A stretch of 64,000 nucleotides of DNA from Burkholderia contaminans (GCF_029633825.1 NZ_CP090641.1:2356001-2420000); one strand, 5' to 3'. Positions 36,123 to 45,362 are shown, counted from the stretch's first letter. Notes: a model not told the origin generated them from the letters alone. Program-made: numbers and translations.

Positions 36123-36224
36123 TCCGCCCCGCCGGCGCGACCGCGCGCACCGCCCGATGAACATTCACGATGCCGCCGCCGACCTGGTGTACGCACACCG
36201 GGGCGCTCCGCCGAGGCGCGTGCG

Positions 36225-38243
36225 ATGAGCGACACGATCCACGCGTGGATCGGCGCGATCGGCGCACATCCGCTGCTCGTGCTTGCGATCGTGTTCGTGG
36301 CGGCCTGCGCGGAGGCGATCGCGCTGATCGGCACGGTCGTGCCGGCCGGCGCCGTGATGTTCGCGGCCGGTGCGCTGATCGGCGCGGGCGCGCTCGACGG
36401 CTGGACGACCATCGGTGTCGCGGCGGTCGGCGCCGTGATCGGCGACGGGATCAGCTACGAACTCGGGCGGCACTATCGCGGCGTGATCCGCAACGCATGG
36501 GCGCGCTTAGGCTACGCGGCCGCCTTCGCGCGCGGCGAGGAATTCGTGCTGCGCCATGGCATGAAGAGCATCGTGCTCGCGCGTTTTCTTGCGCCGGTGC
36601 GCGCGGTCGTGCCGGTCGTCGTTGGCTGCGCGACGCTGCCGCGGCGGTCGTTCTATCCGGTCAACGTCGTCTCGGCGCTCATCTGGGCGCCCGTGCACGT
36701 CGCGCCGGGCATCCTGTTCGGGGCGTCGGCCGCGCTGGCCGCGGCGATCAGCGTGCGGGTCGCCGTGATCCTGCTGGTCGTCGCGGCGCTGGTCGCGCTC
36801 GTGTGGATCGGCGTGCGCGTCGCATTGCGGCGCGGCTGGCCGCTGCTGCGCCGTGCGCTCGTCGAAGGCGTGCACGCCTGCGCGCGCCGCTGGCCGCGGT
36901 TCGGCGCGCGGCTGCACGACGCGATCGCCTACGTGCGCGGCCTGCCGGGCGCGGTGCCGGTGCTTGCGCTGCTGTTCATCGGCTGCGTGTGGCTGTTCGC
37001 GGGCCTCGTGCAGGATGTCGTCGCGAACGATCCGCTGATGCACGCGGACATCGCGCTGTATGCGTTCCTGCAGAACCTGCGCACGCCACCGGTGGATGCC
37101 ACGATGCGCGCGCTTGCCGTGCTGCACGGGCACGATACGGGGCTGATCGTCGCGGCCGCGTTTCTCGTCTGGCTGTTGATCCATCGCTGCTGGCTGACGG
37201 CTGCGTGGTGGCTCGTGACGGTCGGCGTCGCCGTCGTGCTCGTGCCGGTGTTCGGCGCGGGCCCACCCGGTGCGACGCCCGCGAGCCTGCCGCCCGGTGC
37301 GCTGCACGTGCCGCTGCCCGATGCCGAAGCGGCGTTCGCGATTCTCGCGAGCAGCGGCCTCGGCTGGGTGCTCGCGCGCGACCGGCCCGCGCGGTGGCGG
37401 ATCCCGGTCGTGACGGCGGTGGTGTTGTGGATCGTGCTCGGCGGCTTTGCGCGGCTGTATGTGGGCGACACGTGGCTGTCGGGCCTGCTGGGCGGCTGGA
37501 GCCTCGGGCTCGCCTGGTTTGCGCTGCTGGCCGGCGCTTTTGCGTACTGGCGCGTGCGCGAGCACGTGCAGCCGAGGGGCGCGCTCGTCGCGGTGATGGT
37601 GGTGCTCGCGACGGCCGGCGTGTGGACGGTGCCCGCGCAATGGCAGCTCGACCGCGCGGCGCGCCCGCATGTCGGCGACGTGGTCGCGATGACCGTCGAC
37701 CAGTGGCTGCGCGGTGGGTGGCAGCGCGTGCCGGTGAGGCGCACCGAGATCGGCGGCGACCGCGAGGAATATCTGCCGCTGCAATGGAGCGCGACGTCGG
37801 ACACGCTCGACCGGCATCTCGCACAGGCCGGCTGGCAGCGCGCGACGCCGTGGTCGCCGGCCACCGCGCTGCGCTGGCTGCTGCCGCAGGCGCCGGCCGA
37901 TGCGCTGCCGGTGCTGCCGCGCTATACGCACGGCGAAAGCACGCGCCGCGTGTTCGTCCGCTTCGATCCGGCGCAGCCGGAAAGCCGCCTCGTGCTGCGG
38001 CTGTGGCGTTATCCGTACGTGCTGCAGGATGCGCTCGGCATGCGGCCGTTGTGGTACGGCGCGCTGTATCGCGAAACGCTGCACCGCCCGGCACGGCTGA
38101 TGACTACCGTACGCACGACGACGGTCGACGATGCGGCGACGATTGCGAAGGCGCTGGCGGTCGAGCCGGCGATCGAGCATCCGCCGGCTGGGATGACGAA
38201 CGCGCCGGCGGAGATGCTGCTGGTGTGGATGGTTCGGCCGTGA
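36225..38243 (+). CDS. DedA / PAP2-like / LssY C-terminal multidomain membrane protein
   Basis: A 672-residue membrane protein. Residues about 1-200 form a DedA/SNARE-associated (VTT) domain with the ARFLAPVRAVVPVVVG region. Residues about 240-440 form a PAP2-like domain. Residues about 450-672 match an LssY-type C-terminal domain. The PAP2 catalytic motifs are degenerate: PSGH is replaced by sequence around LPDAEAAFA (about 363), and the SRxxxxxHxxxD block reads ARLYVGDTWLSG (about 407-418). The phosphatase part is therefore probably inactive. Confidence 0.87.
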   Translation: MSDTIHAWIGAIGAHPLLVLAIVFVAACAEAIALIGTVVPAGAVMFAAGALIGAGALDGWTTIGVAAVGAVIGDGISYELGRHYRGVIRNAWARLGYAAAFARGEEFVLRHGMKSIVLARFLAPVRAVVPVVVGCATLPRRSFYPVNVVSALIWAPVHVAPGILFGASAALAAAISVRVAVILLVVAALVALVWIGVRVALRRGWPLLRRALVEGVHACARRWPRFGARLHDAIAYVRGLPGAVPVLALLFIGCVWLFAGLVQDVVANDPLMHADIALYAFLQNLRTPPVDATMRALAVLHGHDTGLIVAAAFLVWLLIHRCWLTAAWWLVTVGVAVVLVPVFGAGPPGATPASLPPGALHVPLPDAEAAFAILASSGLGWVLARDRPARWRIPVVTAVVLWIVLGGFARLYVGDTWLSGLLGGWSLGLAWFALLAGAFAYWRVREHVQPRGALVAVMVVLATAGVWTVPAQWQLDRAARPHVGDVVAMTVDQWLRGGWQRVPVRRTEIGGDREEYLPLQWSATSDTLDRHLAQAGWQRATPWSPATALRWLLPQAPADALPVLPRYTHGESTRRVFVRFDPAQPESRLVLRLWRYPYVLQDALGMRPLWYGALYRETLHRPARLMTTVRTTTVDDAATIAKALAVEPAIEHPPAGMTNAPAEMLLVWMVRP

Positions 38244-38259
38244 GTGGGCGGTGTGCCGC

Positions 38260-38589
38260 TTAGGCGTGCACCGGCTGCGCGGGGACGACGGACAGGCGCA
38301 GGCCGACGGTCTTGAGCACCGCGAGCAGGGTTTTCAGTGTCGGGTTGCCGTTCGGGGAAAGGGTGCGATACAGCGATTCGCGGCTGATGCCGGCTTCGGC
38401 CGCGACGGCGCCGAGCCCGCCGTACGCTTCCGCGACGGTACGCAGCGCGAGCAGGCCGGCCGCGCGGTTGTCGGGATCGTCGAGCGACTCCATCGCGACG
38501 CGCAGATAGGCCACCGCGAGTTCGCGGTCGGCGCCGAGTTCGGCGACTTCCGCGTCGTGGTGCGATACCGCACCTTTGAGCTTGGTCAT
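38260..38589 (-). CDS. Antitoxin, HI1420-type helix-turn-helix protein
   Basis: A 109-residue protein. The C-terminal helix-turn-helix (about residues 55-100, AAEAGISRESLYRTLSPNG followed by TLKTLLAVLKTVGLRL) is characteristic of HI1420-type addiction module antitoxins. It overlaps the toxin stop by 4 bases (toxin first). It should neutralise the toxin and repress the operon by binding the palindrome at 38919-38936. Confidence 0.87.
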   Translation of the reverse strand: MTKLKGAVSHHDAEVAELGADRELAVAYLRVAMESLDDPDNRAAGLLALRTVAEAYGGLGAVAAEAGISRESLYRTLSPNGNPTLKTLLAVLKTVGLRLSVVPAQPVHA

Positions 38590-38918
38590 GTTTGCCTCCG
38601 TTTCCAGTTCGACCAGTGTTCCTTGGCGCGCCTGATGTCGTCGGGCTGACTGCTTTTGTCGCCACCTGACAGCAACAGCACCAGTGCGCCGCCGTACCGC
38701 CCGAAATACACGCGATAGCCGGCGCCGACGTGGACGCGCAGTTCGATCACGCCTTCGCCGACAGACTCGCAATCGCCGAAGTTGCCTGTCTGCACGCGGC
38801 GCAGGCGTTCGCGAATCCGTGCCTGCGCAAGCTTGTCGCGCACAGCGTTCAACCATTCGGTGAAAGGCTCGCGACCATCGTCGCGCTGGTAGCGAAGAAG
38901 TTCGAACTTGGAGAGCAT
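38586..38918 (-). CDS. Type II toxin, HI1419/RelE-ParE-like
   Basis: A 110-residue addiction module killer protein. The fold marks are FTEWLNAVRDKLAQARI and RVYFGRYGGALVLLLSGGDK, as in HI1419-type RelE-superfamily toxins, followed by a C-terminal KEHWSNWKRR tail. It probably acts as a ribosome-dependent mRNA endonuclease. It precedes its antitoxin gene. The start codon directly abuts an 18-base palindrome with no clear ribosome-binding site. Confidence 0.88.
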   Translation of the reverse strand: MLSKFELLRYQRDDGREPFTEWLNAVRDKLAQARIRERLRRVQTGNFGDCESVGEGVIELRVHVGAGYRVYFGRYGGALVLLLSGGDKSSQPDDIRRAKEHWSNWKRRQT

Positions 38919-38936
38919 TGTAACTTATAAGCTACA
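38919..38936. promoter_or_regulatory. Operator palindrome abutting the toxin start codon
   Basis: TGTAACTTATAAGCTACA is symmetric at 16 of 18 positions, with a perfect CTTATAAG core. It touches the toxin ATG (38916-38918). It probably is the toxin-antitoxin operator and overlaps the promoter -10 region. Confidence 0.6.
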
Positions 38937-39285
38937 AAAAGGAAGCGTGGTAAATGGCGTGGCCGTGCGAGCTGCCGGGTGGTGTGCGCGGGGCGTGCGC
39001 GCATTGTCGAGGCGGGGCAACACGCAACACCGCATGCGCGTTGCTGCGCATACGGTGCCTTCGGAGTGCGGGATTTCAGGCCGCGAAGCCGGCTTCCCGG
39101 ACGAAGGTCATTCTTTCATCCGGGGCGCGGGGAGACGATTCGGCCGGATGGCCAAGGTCAATGGCGCGGTGACGGGCACGCGCGGCGGGTGGGGTGCATG
39201 GGGAACAGCATGAACAACAAGCCTGTCGGTGCCGGCGCGTCGCGCCTGGCGAGCCGACAGGCCTCCTGACGTTACTGCTTCATCG
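38937..39285. other. Intergenic region without a gene
   Basis: Beyond the toxin operator I see no coding frame with natural composition in these 349 bases. The region ends between two minus-strand units, so it should hold the toxin-antitoxin promoter and the end of the Baeyer-Villiger transcript. Confidence 0.5.
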
Positions 39286-41736
39286 TTACGCCGTCGCCGC
39301 CACCCGCTGCGCCGCAAACCCCGCCAGCGTCCGCAACGCATCGCGCGCCGACCGCAGGTAAAACGCCTGCAGATGAAACACATGCCAGCGCGCCGCATGA
39401 ATCTCCAGCCGGCACGGCACGCCGCAGGCCTGCGCATGACGGGCCAGCCGCTGCGCATCCGACAGCAGGACCTCCTGGTCGCCGGCCTGGACGAGCATCG
39501 GCGGCAGGCCCCGCAGGTCGGTGTCGAGCGGGCCGCGGGCCGCTACCGTACAGGCGCCGTGATACCAGCGCAGCCCCTGTTCGAGCCAGCCGCGGCGGAT
39601 CATCGGATCGTCGTGACGGCGCGTAGCCAGCGTCGCGCCGCCGAGCGCGGGATCGGTCACGGGCGAGATCAGCAGCAGCGCGGCGGCAGCCGGCTCGCCG
39701 CGCTCGCGCAGCGCGATGGCCAGTGCCAGCGCCAGCGCACCGCCGGCCGAATCGCCGGCGATCACGATCCGGTGCGGCGCATGGCCCTGCGCGCGCATGG
39801 CATCGTAGACGGCCAGTGCATCGTCGAGCGCGGCCGGGCGCGGATGCTCGGGGGCCAGCCGGTAATCGGGCACCCACACCGGCAGGCCGGCCTCGTTCGC
39901 GAGCCGCGTCGTCACGCCGCGATGCGTGTGCGGGCCGCCGAGACAGAATGCGCCGCCGTGCAGATAGAGGATCGCGCCGCCCGTGTCGCCGCGTTTCGGC
40001 GCCACGACTTCGACCGGCACGCGGTGCGCGGACGTGCGGTAGCGCAGCGAGCCGCTCGTGCCCGGCATCAGCGGCGACAGCAGCGCAACGACGCGGCGCT
40101 GCATGCGCGCGCCGAACGGCGGCCCGATCAGCGGCCGGAAGGCCACCCGCAGGAAGCCGCGCAGCGAGGCGGCCGTGAGGGCCTCCAGCCGGCCGGCGGG
40201 CGGCGCGATCACCACGTCGCGCGCCGGTGCGACCGACCCGGGCAGCGGATGCGTGAAGCGGTAGGCGGACATCCCGGTGAAGCGCGTGATCCACCGGTAG
40301 GTCAGCGTGAAGCCCGGCCAGTTCGTGCTGTTGTGACCCGACGCATCGACATACCAGCTCTTGCAGCTGTTCCACACCGAACCTTCGAGCCGTTGCTGCA
40401 CATGCACGTTGAAGCGCCGGTAGCGGCGCGCGTCGACGTCGATCTCGCGCGCACCGTCGCGCCGCATTGCACGCAGGCAGCGCATCACGTGCGCGATCTG
40501 GCTTTCGAGCATGTACACGATCGAGTTGTGGCCGAGGTTGGTGTTCGGGCCGTACAGCATGAAGAAGTTCGGAAAGCCGGGCACCGTGAGCCCGAGATAC
40601 GCCTGCGCACCGCGCCGCCACGCGTCGTTCAGGTCGAGCCCGTCGCGGCCCGTGATGCGCATCGGCGACAGGAACTCGGTCGCCGCGAAACCCGTGCCGT
40701 ACACGATCGCGTCGACCGGATGGTGCACGCCGTCGGCGGTCTCGATGCCGTCCGCCGTCACGCGCCGGATCGGCTGCGTGACGAGTTCGACGTTGTCGCG
40801 GCTCATCGCGGTAAGGTAGTCGCTCGACAGCAGGATGCGCTTGCAGCCGATCGGGTAGTCGGGGGTGAGTCGCGCGCGCAACGCGGGGTCCGGCACGTCG
40901 CGTGCGAGCAGCGCGTGGAACGGCCGGCCGACCGCGACCTTCATCAACGTGTGCAGTCGCGTGAACGCGATCGCGCGCGATTCGTAGCGCAGGTAGATCG
41001 AGGCGCGATGCAGCTTCATCGCCCACGGCAACCGGCGGAACAGCGCTTTCTCCCACGGGCGGTACGCGCGGTCGGGGCGCGGCATCACATAGGCCGGCGA
41101 ACGCTGGAATACGACCAGCTGCTTCACGTCGCCCGCGATCGCCGGGACGAACTGGATCGCCGACGCACCGGTGCCCACGACCGCCACGCGCTTGGCCGTA
41201 AGCGAATAGTCGTGATCCCAGTGCGCGGAGTGGAACGCGCGGCCGCGAAACGTGTCGATGCCGGGCAGGTCGGGCATCGCGGGGCGGCTCAACTGCCCGG
41301 TGCCGCTGACGAGCAAGGCGGCGCTGAGCGTCGTGCCGTCGGCGAGCGTGACGCGCCACAGCGCAGCGGCTTCGTCGTAGTGGGCGTGTGCGACCTCGGC
41401 GCCGAAACGCAGGTAGCGTGCGAGCCCGTACTTGCGCGCGCAATGCTGCAGGTACGCATGGATTTCGGGCTGCGGCGCGAACACGCGCGACCACGCCGGA
41501 TTGGGCTCGAACGAAAACGAGTACAGGTGCGAGGGCACGTCGCAGGTGGCGCCCGGGTAGCGGTTGTCGCGCCATACGCCGCCGACATCGTGCGAGCGTT
41601 CGACGATCGTGAAGTCGTGGATGCCGGCGCGTTGCAGCGCGATCGCCATGCCGATGCCGGCGAAGCCGGCACCGATGATGATCGCCGCGAGCGGGGCGGC
41701 GGAGTCGGCGGCGCAAGCGGTATCAGGCGACAACAT
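39286..41736 (-). CDS. Baeyer-Villiger monooxygenase fused to an alpha/beta hydrolase
   Basis: An 816-residue two-domain enzyme. The N-terminal flavin monooxygenase (about 1-500) has the FAD motif GAGFAG (22-27), the Baeyer-Villiger fingerprint FRGRAFHSAHW (about 162-172) and the NADPH motif VGTGASAI. The C-terminal alpha/beta hydrolase (about 560-816) has HGG (about 589), the nucleophile elbow GDSAGG (about 652), and a late catalytic His near ARWHVFHLQ. It would turn a ketone into an ester or lactone and hydrolyse it. It overlaps the GMC dehydrogenase gene by 14 bases. Confidence 0.9.
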   Translation of the reverse strand: MLSPDTACAADSAAPLAAIIIGAGFAGIGMAIALQRAGIHDFTIVERSHDVGGVWRDNRYPGATCDVPSHLYSFSFEPNPAWSRVFAPQPEIHAYLQHCARKYGLARYLRFGAEVAHAHYDEAAALWRVTLADGTTLSAALLVSGTGQLSRPAMPDLPGIDTFRGRAFHSAHWDHDYSLTAKRVAVVGTGASAIQFVPAIAGDVKQLVVFQRSPAYVMPRPDRAYRPWEKALFRRLPWAMKLHRASIYLRYESRAIAFTRLHTLMKVAVGRPFHALLARDVPDPALRARLTPDYPIGCKRILLSSDYLTAMSRDNVELVTQPIRRVTADGIETADGVHHPVDAIVYGTGFAATEFLSPMRITGRDGLDLNDAWRRGAQAYLGLTVPGFPNFFMLYGPNTNLGHNSIVYMLESQIAHVMRCLRAMRRDGAREIDVDARRYRRFNVHVQQRLEGSVWNSCKSWYVDASGHNSTNWPGFTLTYRWITRFTGMSAYRFTHPLPGSVAPARDVVIAPPAGRLEALTAASLRGFLRVAFRPLIGPPFGARMQRRVVALLSPLMPGTSGSLRYRTSAHRVPVEVVAPKRGDTGGAILYLHGGAFCLGGPHTHRGVTTRLANEAGLPVWVPDYRLAPEHPRPAALDDALAVYDAMRAQGHAPHRIVIAGDSAGGALALALAIALRERGEPAAAALLLISPVTDPALGGATLATRRHDDPMIRRGWLEQGLRWYHGACTVAARGPLDTDLRGLPPMLVQAGDQEVLLSDAQRLARHAQACGVPCRLEIHAARWHVFHLQAFYLRSARDALRTLAGFAAQRVAATA

Positions 41737-43438
41737 GGCGGGTTTCCTCGTGCTGGATGGCATCGTGCGCGGCACGCACGGCAGGAGCGGTGTCGCGATC
41801 CGTCGCTGTCCTGACGGTTTCGTCTTGCGGCTGTACCGACGTGCGGCACACGCCGCGGATCAGGTCGACGGCCTTCTCGGCGATCATGATCGTCGGCGCA
41901 TTGGTGTTGCCGCCGATGAGTGTCGGCATCACCGACGCATCGACGATGCGCAGCCCCTGCAGGCCGTGCACGCGCAGTTGCGGATCGACGACGGCGAGCG
42001 CGTCGTGCCCCATCCGGCACGTGCCGACCGGGTGATACACGGTGTCGGTACGCTGCCGCAGCACGTCGCGGATTTCGTCGTCGGTGTCGACGTTCGCGGT
42101 GAACAGGTCGCGCGTGGTCCAGCCGGCGAGTGCCGGCGCTTCCATCAGCCGGCGTGTGAGGCGGAAGCCCGCGACCATGTCGTCGAGGTCGCGCGGGTCG
42201 TCGAAGAACGCGGGATCGATGCGCGGCGGCGCGAGCGGATCGGCGCTGCTCAGCGTGACCGAGCCGCGGCTGCGCGGGCGCAGCAGGCACACGTGGCACG
42301 ACAGCCCGTGGCCGGCGTGCAGCTTGCGCGCGTGATCGTCGACGAGCGCGACGACGAAGTGCAGCTGGATGTCCGGCGCGTCGAGTTCGGCGCGCGTCTT
42401 CAGGAAGCCGCCGCCTTCCGCGAAATTCGACGTCAGCATCCCGCGCCGTTCGCGGCGAAAACGCACCAGCTCGCGCAGCATGCGCAGGCCGCCGCCCGCG
42501 GACACGCCCATCGTGTCGACGCTGCGCGTGCGGTAGCCGAAGATGAAATCCGGATGATCCTGCAGGTTGCGTCCGACGCCGGGCAGGTCGGCGTGCACGG
42601 CGATGCCCTGTTGCTGGAGCGCGCGGCCCGGGCCGACACCCGACAGCATCAGCAACTGCGGTGTTTGCAGGGCGCCGGCCGCGAGCACGACTTCACGCCG
42701 CGCGCGCAGCGTGCGGACCTCGCCGCGCTGCCGCACCTCGACGCCGATCGCACGCGTGCCGTCGAACAGGATGCGCAGCACCTGCGCGTGCGTCTCGACC
42801 GTCAGGTTGTCGCGGCGGCCGACGTGCGGCAGCAGGTACGCGCGCGCCGCGCTCCACCGTTCGCCGTGCTTCTGCGTGACCTGGTAGATGCCGATGCCTT
42901 CCTGCTGCGCGCCGTTGAAATCGTCGGTGAGCGGCAGGCCGGCCTGCTGCGCGGCTTCGAGGTAGCGTGCATGGAACGGGTTGCCGGTGCGCAGGTCGCT
43001 CACCCACAGCGGGCCGTCGCGGCCGTGCCACGCATCGTCGAAGCGCTCGTTGTGCTCGCTCAGGCGGAAGTACGGCAGGACGTCGTCGTAGCGCCAGCCT
43101 TCGTTGCCGAGCGCGGCCCAGCCGTCGTAGTCGACGCGATGGCCGCGGATATAGACCATCGCGTTGATGGCCGACGAACCGCCCAGCACCTTGCCGCGCG
43201 GCTGGTAGCCGATGCGCCCGCCGAGGCCAGGCTGCGGCACCGTGTCGAAGGCCCAGTTGTTGATGCGGGTCGGCATCATCGCGACCGCGCCGGTCGGCAC
43301 GTTGACGAGCGTGCCGTCGCCGCGGCCGCCGGCCTCGAGCACGCAGACGGTCACGGCCGGGTCCTCGGTCAGCCGCCCGGCGACGACGCTGCCGCCCGAA
43401 CCGCCGCCCACGACGATGTAGTCGAAAGTCTTGCTCAT
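41723..43438 (-). CDS. GMC family oxidoreductase (choline dehydrogenase-like)
   Basis: A 571-residue FAD enzyme. The dinucleotide motif VVGGGSGGSVVAGRL opens the protein (residues about 9-23). Family signatures GSSAINAMVYIRGH and the C-terminal HPVGTCRMG with NTNAPTIMIAEKAVDLI are present, including the active-site His/Asn region. It should oxidise an alcohol to an aldehyde or ketone. It is upstream of and overlaps the Baeyer-Villiger/hydrolase fusion, so the two probably form one pathway. The divergent AraC gene is the likely regulator. Confidence 0.9.
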   Translation of the reverse strand: MSKTFDYIVVGGGSGGSVVAGRLTEDPAVTVCVLEAGGRGDGTLVNVPTGAVAMMPTRINNWAFDTVPQPGLGGRIGYQPRGKVLGGSSAINAMVYIRGHRVDYDGWAALGNEGWRYDDVLPYFRLSEHNERFDDAWHGRDGPLWVSDLRTGNPFHARYLEAAQQAGLPLTDDFNGAQQEGIGIYQVTQKHGERWSAARAYLLPHVGRRDNLTVETHAQVLRILFDGTRAIGVEVRQRGEVRTLRARREVVLAAGALQTPQLLMLSGVGPGRALQQQGIAVHADLPGVGRNLQDHPDFIFGYRTRSVDTMGVSAGGGLRMLRELVRFRRERRGMLTSNFAEGGGFLKTRAELDAPDIQLHFVVALVDDHARKLHAGHGLSCHVCLLRPRSRGSVTLSSADPLAPPRIDPAFFDDPRDLDDMVAGFRLTRRLMEAPALAGWTTRDLFTANVDTDDEIRDVLRQRTDTVYHPVGTCRMGHDALAVVDPQLRVHGLQGLRIVDASVMPTLIGGNTNAPTIMIAEKAVDLIRGVCRTSVQPQDETVRTATDRDTAPAVRAAHDAIQHEETRHVVA

Positions 43439-43765
43439 GGATTCGTCCTCCGAGGGTCGATGGATCAAGCGGGGCGCGGCAGCGTGCACGGGCGGCCGGT
43501 GTGCGCCGGGCGGGGCGTGCGTGGCGGCGCGGGGGCGCGGGCGGACGCGGCGAACGTGGTGAATTCGGCGCGCCGGCATGTGAAGCGGGCTGCGTGATCG
43601 GTCGGGCGACTCGGTCGCATGGTGTCTCCTCCGGAGGGCGATGGCGTCGTTCGGGCGACGACTGGATGACGCCGATGGTGCTGGCCGCATGGGAAAACAC
43701 CAATGCTGCTTCGGGACAATTGTTTTAGTATTTGGGCCAAATCGGCGCTTCGAGGGTTTCTCCGC
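43439..43765. other. Divergent promoter region between GMC and AraC genes
   Basis: These 327 bases hold the promoters of the GMC/Baeyer-Villiger operon and the AraC gene, and the possible leader ORF. An AT-richer segment at about 43690-43745 lies just before the AraC start. Confidence 0.5.
43465..43620 (-). CDS. Possible 51-residue leader ORF with strong ribosome-binding site
   Basis: A small ORF starts at ATG 43620 behind GGAGGAGA (43625-43632 on the plus strand complement). It ends 26 bases before the GMC dehydrogenase start. The peptide begins MRPSRPTDHAARFTC and is proline-, alanine- and arginine-rich. The Shine-Dalgarno match is much better than chance, but composition gives no support for a folded protein. 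It may be a regulatory leader for the operon. Confidence 0.3.
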   Translation of the reverse strand: MRPSRPTDHAARFTCRRAEFTTFAASARAPAPPRTPRPAHTGRPCTLPRPA

Positions 43766-44797
43766 ATGAGCTTCTGGGATTTCACCCGGAGTCCGGCCAG
43801 TGCCCGGCTGCTGGTCGATTTCGGCGACGAACGTGGCGTGCCGCACACGACGCTGCTGGCCGGCACCGGGCTCGCCGACGCGCAGCTCGACGATCCGAAA
43901 GTCGAGGTGACGGCCGCGCAGGAATTGCGGCTGACCGGCAACCTGCTGCGCGCGCTCGGGCGCGCGCCGGGCCTCGGGTTCGAGGTCGGCCGGCGCTATC
44001 ACTTCTCCGCGTACGGGGTGTGGGGCTACGGGCTGATCGCCAGCGCGACCGCACGCGACGCGCTCGCGCTGGCGCTGCGCTTCCTGCCGCTTACCTATGC
44101 GTTCACGGTGATCACCTACCGCGAGGAAGACGGCACGTGCGAGCTCGGTTTCGGCGCGCCGGAACTCGATGGCCCGCTGAGCCGGTTCCTCGTCGAGCGC
44201 GACATGGCGGCCGCGGCCGTGCTGCTGCAGGAAATCGGCGACGACACATTCGCGTTGTCGCGCTTCACGGTGCAGGCGGCGCGCACGCCCGCCATGGCGG
44301 TGCCGCGCATCGCCGGCGTCGAGCCGGTCTTTTCGGCGCGCGCGAACAGCCTCGCTTTCGACCGCGTGTTTCTCGACCGGCTGCTGCCGCACGCGAATCC
44401 GCTGACGGTGTCGATGTGCGAACAGATGTGCGGCCAGTTGCTCGAAGCACGGCGTGCGCGCGTGGGCACGTCGGAGATGGTGCGCCAGTACCTGAGCGCG
44501 ACGCCCGGCCCCGCGCCGTTCTCGCTCGAGGACATGGCGCGGCTGATGAACACGAGCCCGCGCACGCTCAAGCGCCGGCTGCACGAGGAGGGCACGACGT
44601 TCCGGGCGTTGCTCGCGCAAGCGCGCGGCGCGATGGCCGAGACGTTGCTCGGCGACGCGCGCCTGTCGCTCGCCGAAGTGGCGGAGCGGCTCGGCTTCAG
44701 CGACCTGTCGAGCTTCTCGCAGGCGTTCAAGCGCTGGTACGGCGTGCCGCCGGGCGCATATCGCAGCGCGGCGCAACGGGAAGGCGGCCGTTCCTGA
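43766..44797 (+). CDS. AraC family transcriptional regulator
   Basis: A 343-residue regulator. The N-terminal domain (about 20-200) is the arabinose-binding-like AraC type. The C-terminal double helix-turn-helix (about 250-335) includes DMARLMNTSPRTLKRRLHEEG and the signature LAEVAERLGFSDLSSFSQAF. The start at 43766 is the first ATG giving the family N-terminus (MSFWDFTRSP). It is divergent from the GMC/Baeyer-Villiger operon and should activate it in response to a hydrophobic or alcohol substrate. Confidence 0.9.
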   Translation: MSFWDFTRSPASARLLVDFGDERGVPHTTLLAGTGLADAQLDDPKVEVTAAQELRLTGNLLRALGRAPGLGFEVGRRYHFSAYGVWGYGLIASATARDALALALRFLPLTYAFTVITYREEDGTCELGFGAPELDGPLSRFLVERDMAAAAVLLQEIGDDTFALSRFTVQAARTPAMAVPRIAGVEPVFSARANSLAFDRVFLDRLLPHANPLTVSMCEQMCGQLLEARRARVGTSEMVRQYLSATPGPAPFSLEDMARLMNTSPRTLKRRLHEEGTTFRALLAQARGAMAETLLGDARLSLAEVAERLGFSDLSSFSQAFKRWYGVPPGAYRSAAQREGGRS

Positions 44798-44852
44798 ATC
44801 ACGGTACGATCGCTGGCATTCCTGCCGACAGTCCAATCACGAGAGAGCCCGC

Positions 44853-45362
44853 ATGATCACGATTCGCCCGATGACCGACGACGACTTTCCGCGCTTCTGG
44901 CCGACCTATCGCGCCATCGTCGCTGCTCAGGAAACCTACGCATTCGATCCTGCGCCCACACAGGAAGCGGCGCGCGCATTGTGGCTCGATGCGCCGCTCT
45001 GCACGTGGATCGCCGAAGAGGACGGCGTGGTCCTGGGTTCGTACTACCTGAAGGCGAACGCAGGCGGCCCCGGCAATCACGTGAGCAACTGCGGCTACAT
45101 GGTGAGCGAGGCCGCGCGCGGCCGTGGCGTCGCGCGCCTGATGTGCGAGCACTCGCAGCAGGTCGCGCGCGAGCGCGGCTTCCTCGCGATGCAGTTCAAC
45201 TCGGTGGTGTCGACGAACGAGGTGGCGGTCGCGCTGTGGCAGAAGCTGGGATTTGAAATCGTCGGACGCCTGCCGCGTGCGTATCGTCACGCGCGGCTCG
45301 GCTTCGTCGACAGCCTGGTCATGTACAAGTGGCTCGGCGACCCGCAGGCCGCCGAAGCCTGA
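44853..45362 (+). CDS. GNAT family N-acetyltransferase
   Basis: A 169-residue acetyl-CoA-dependent transferase. The acetyl-CoA binding motif A is the segment SEAARGRGVARLMCEHSQQ (about residues 87-106), and the C-terminal motif B region follows. It shares the fold of aminoglycoside and amino acid acetyltransferases. It is convergent with the metalloenzyme gene at 45379. No target can be predicted. Confidence 0.88.
   Translation: MITIRPMTDDDFPRFWPTYRAIVAAQETYAFDPAPTQEAARALWLDAPLCTWIAEEDGVVLGSYYLKANAGGPGNHVSNCGYMVSEAARGRGVARLMCEHSQQVARERGFLAMQFNSVVSTNEVAVALWQKLGFEIVGRLPRAYRHARLGFVDSLVMYKWLGDPQAAEA

Noticed and set aside
38260..38918. Part of a prophage or mobile element
   Set aside because: Only the toxin-antitoxin pair is present; no integrase, transposase, attachment site or flanking repeat is seen.
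41723..44836. A 1037-codon minus-strand frame running from the GMC gene across the AraC gene
   Set aside because: Only the GMC part (41723-43438) is protein-like; the rest is the antisense of the AraC gene and has no conserved motifs.
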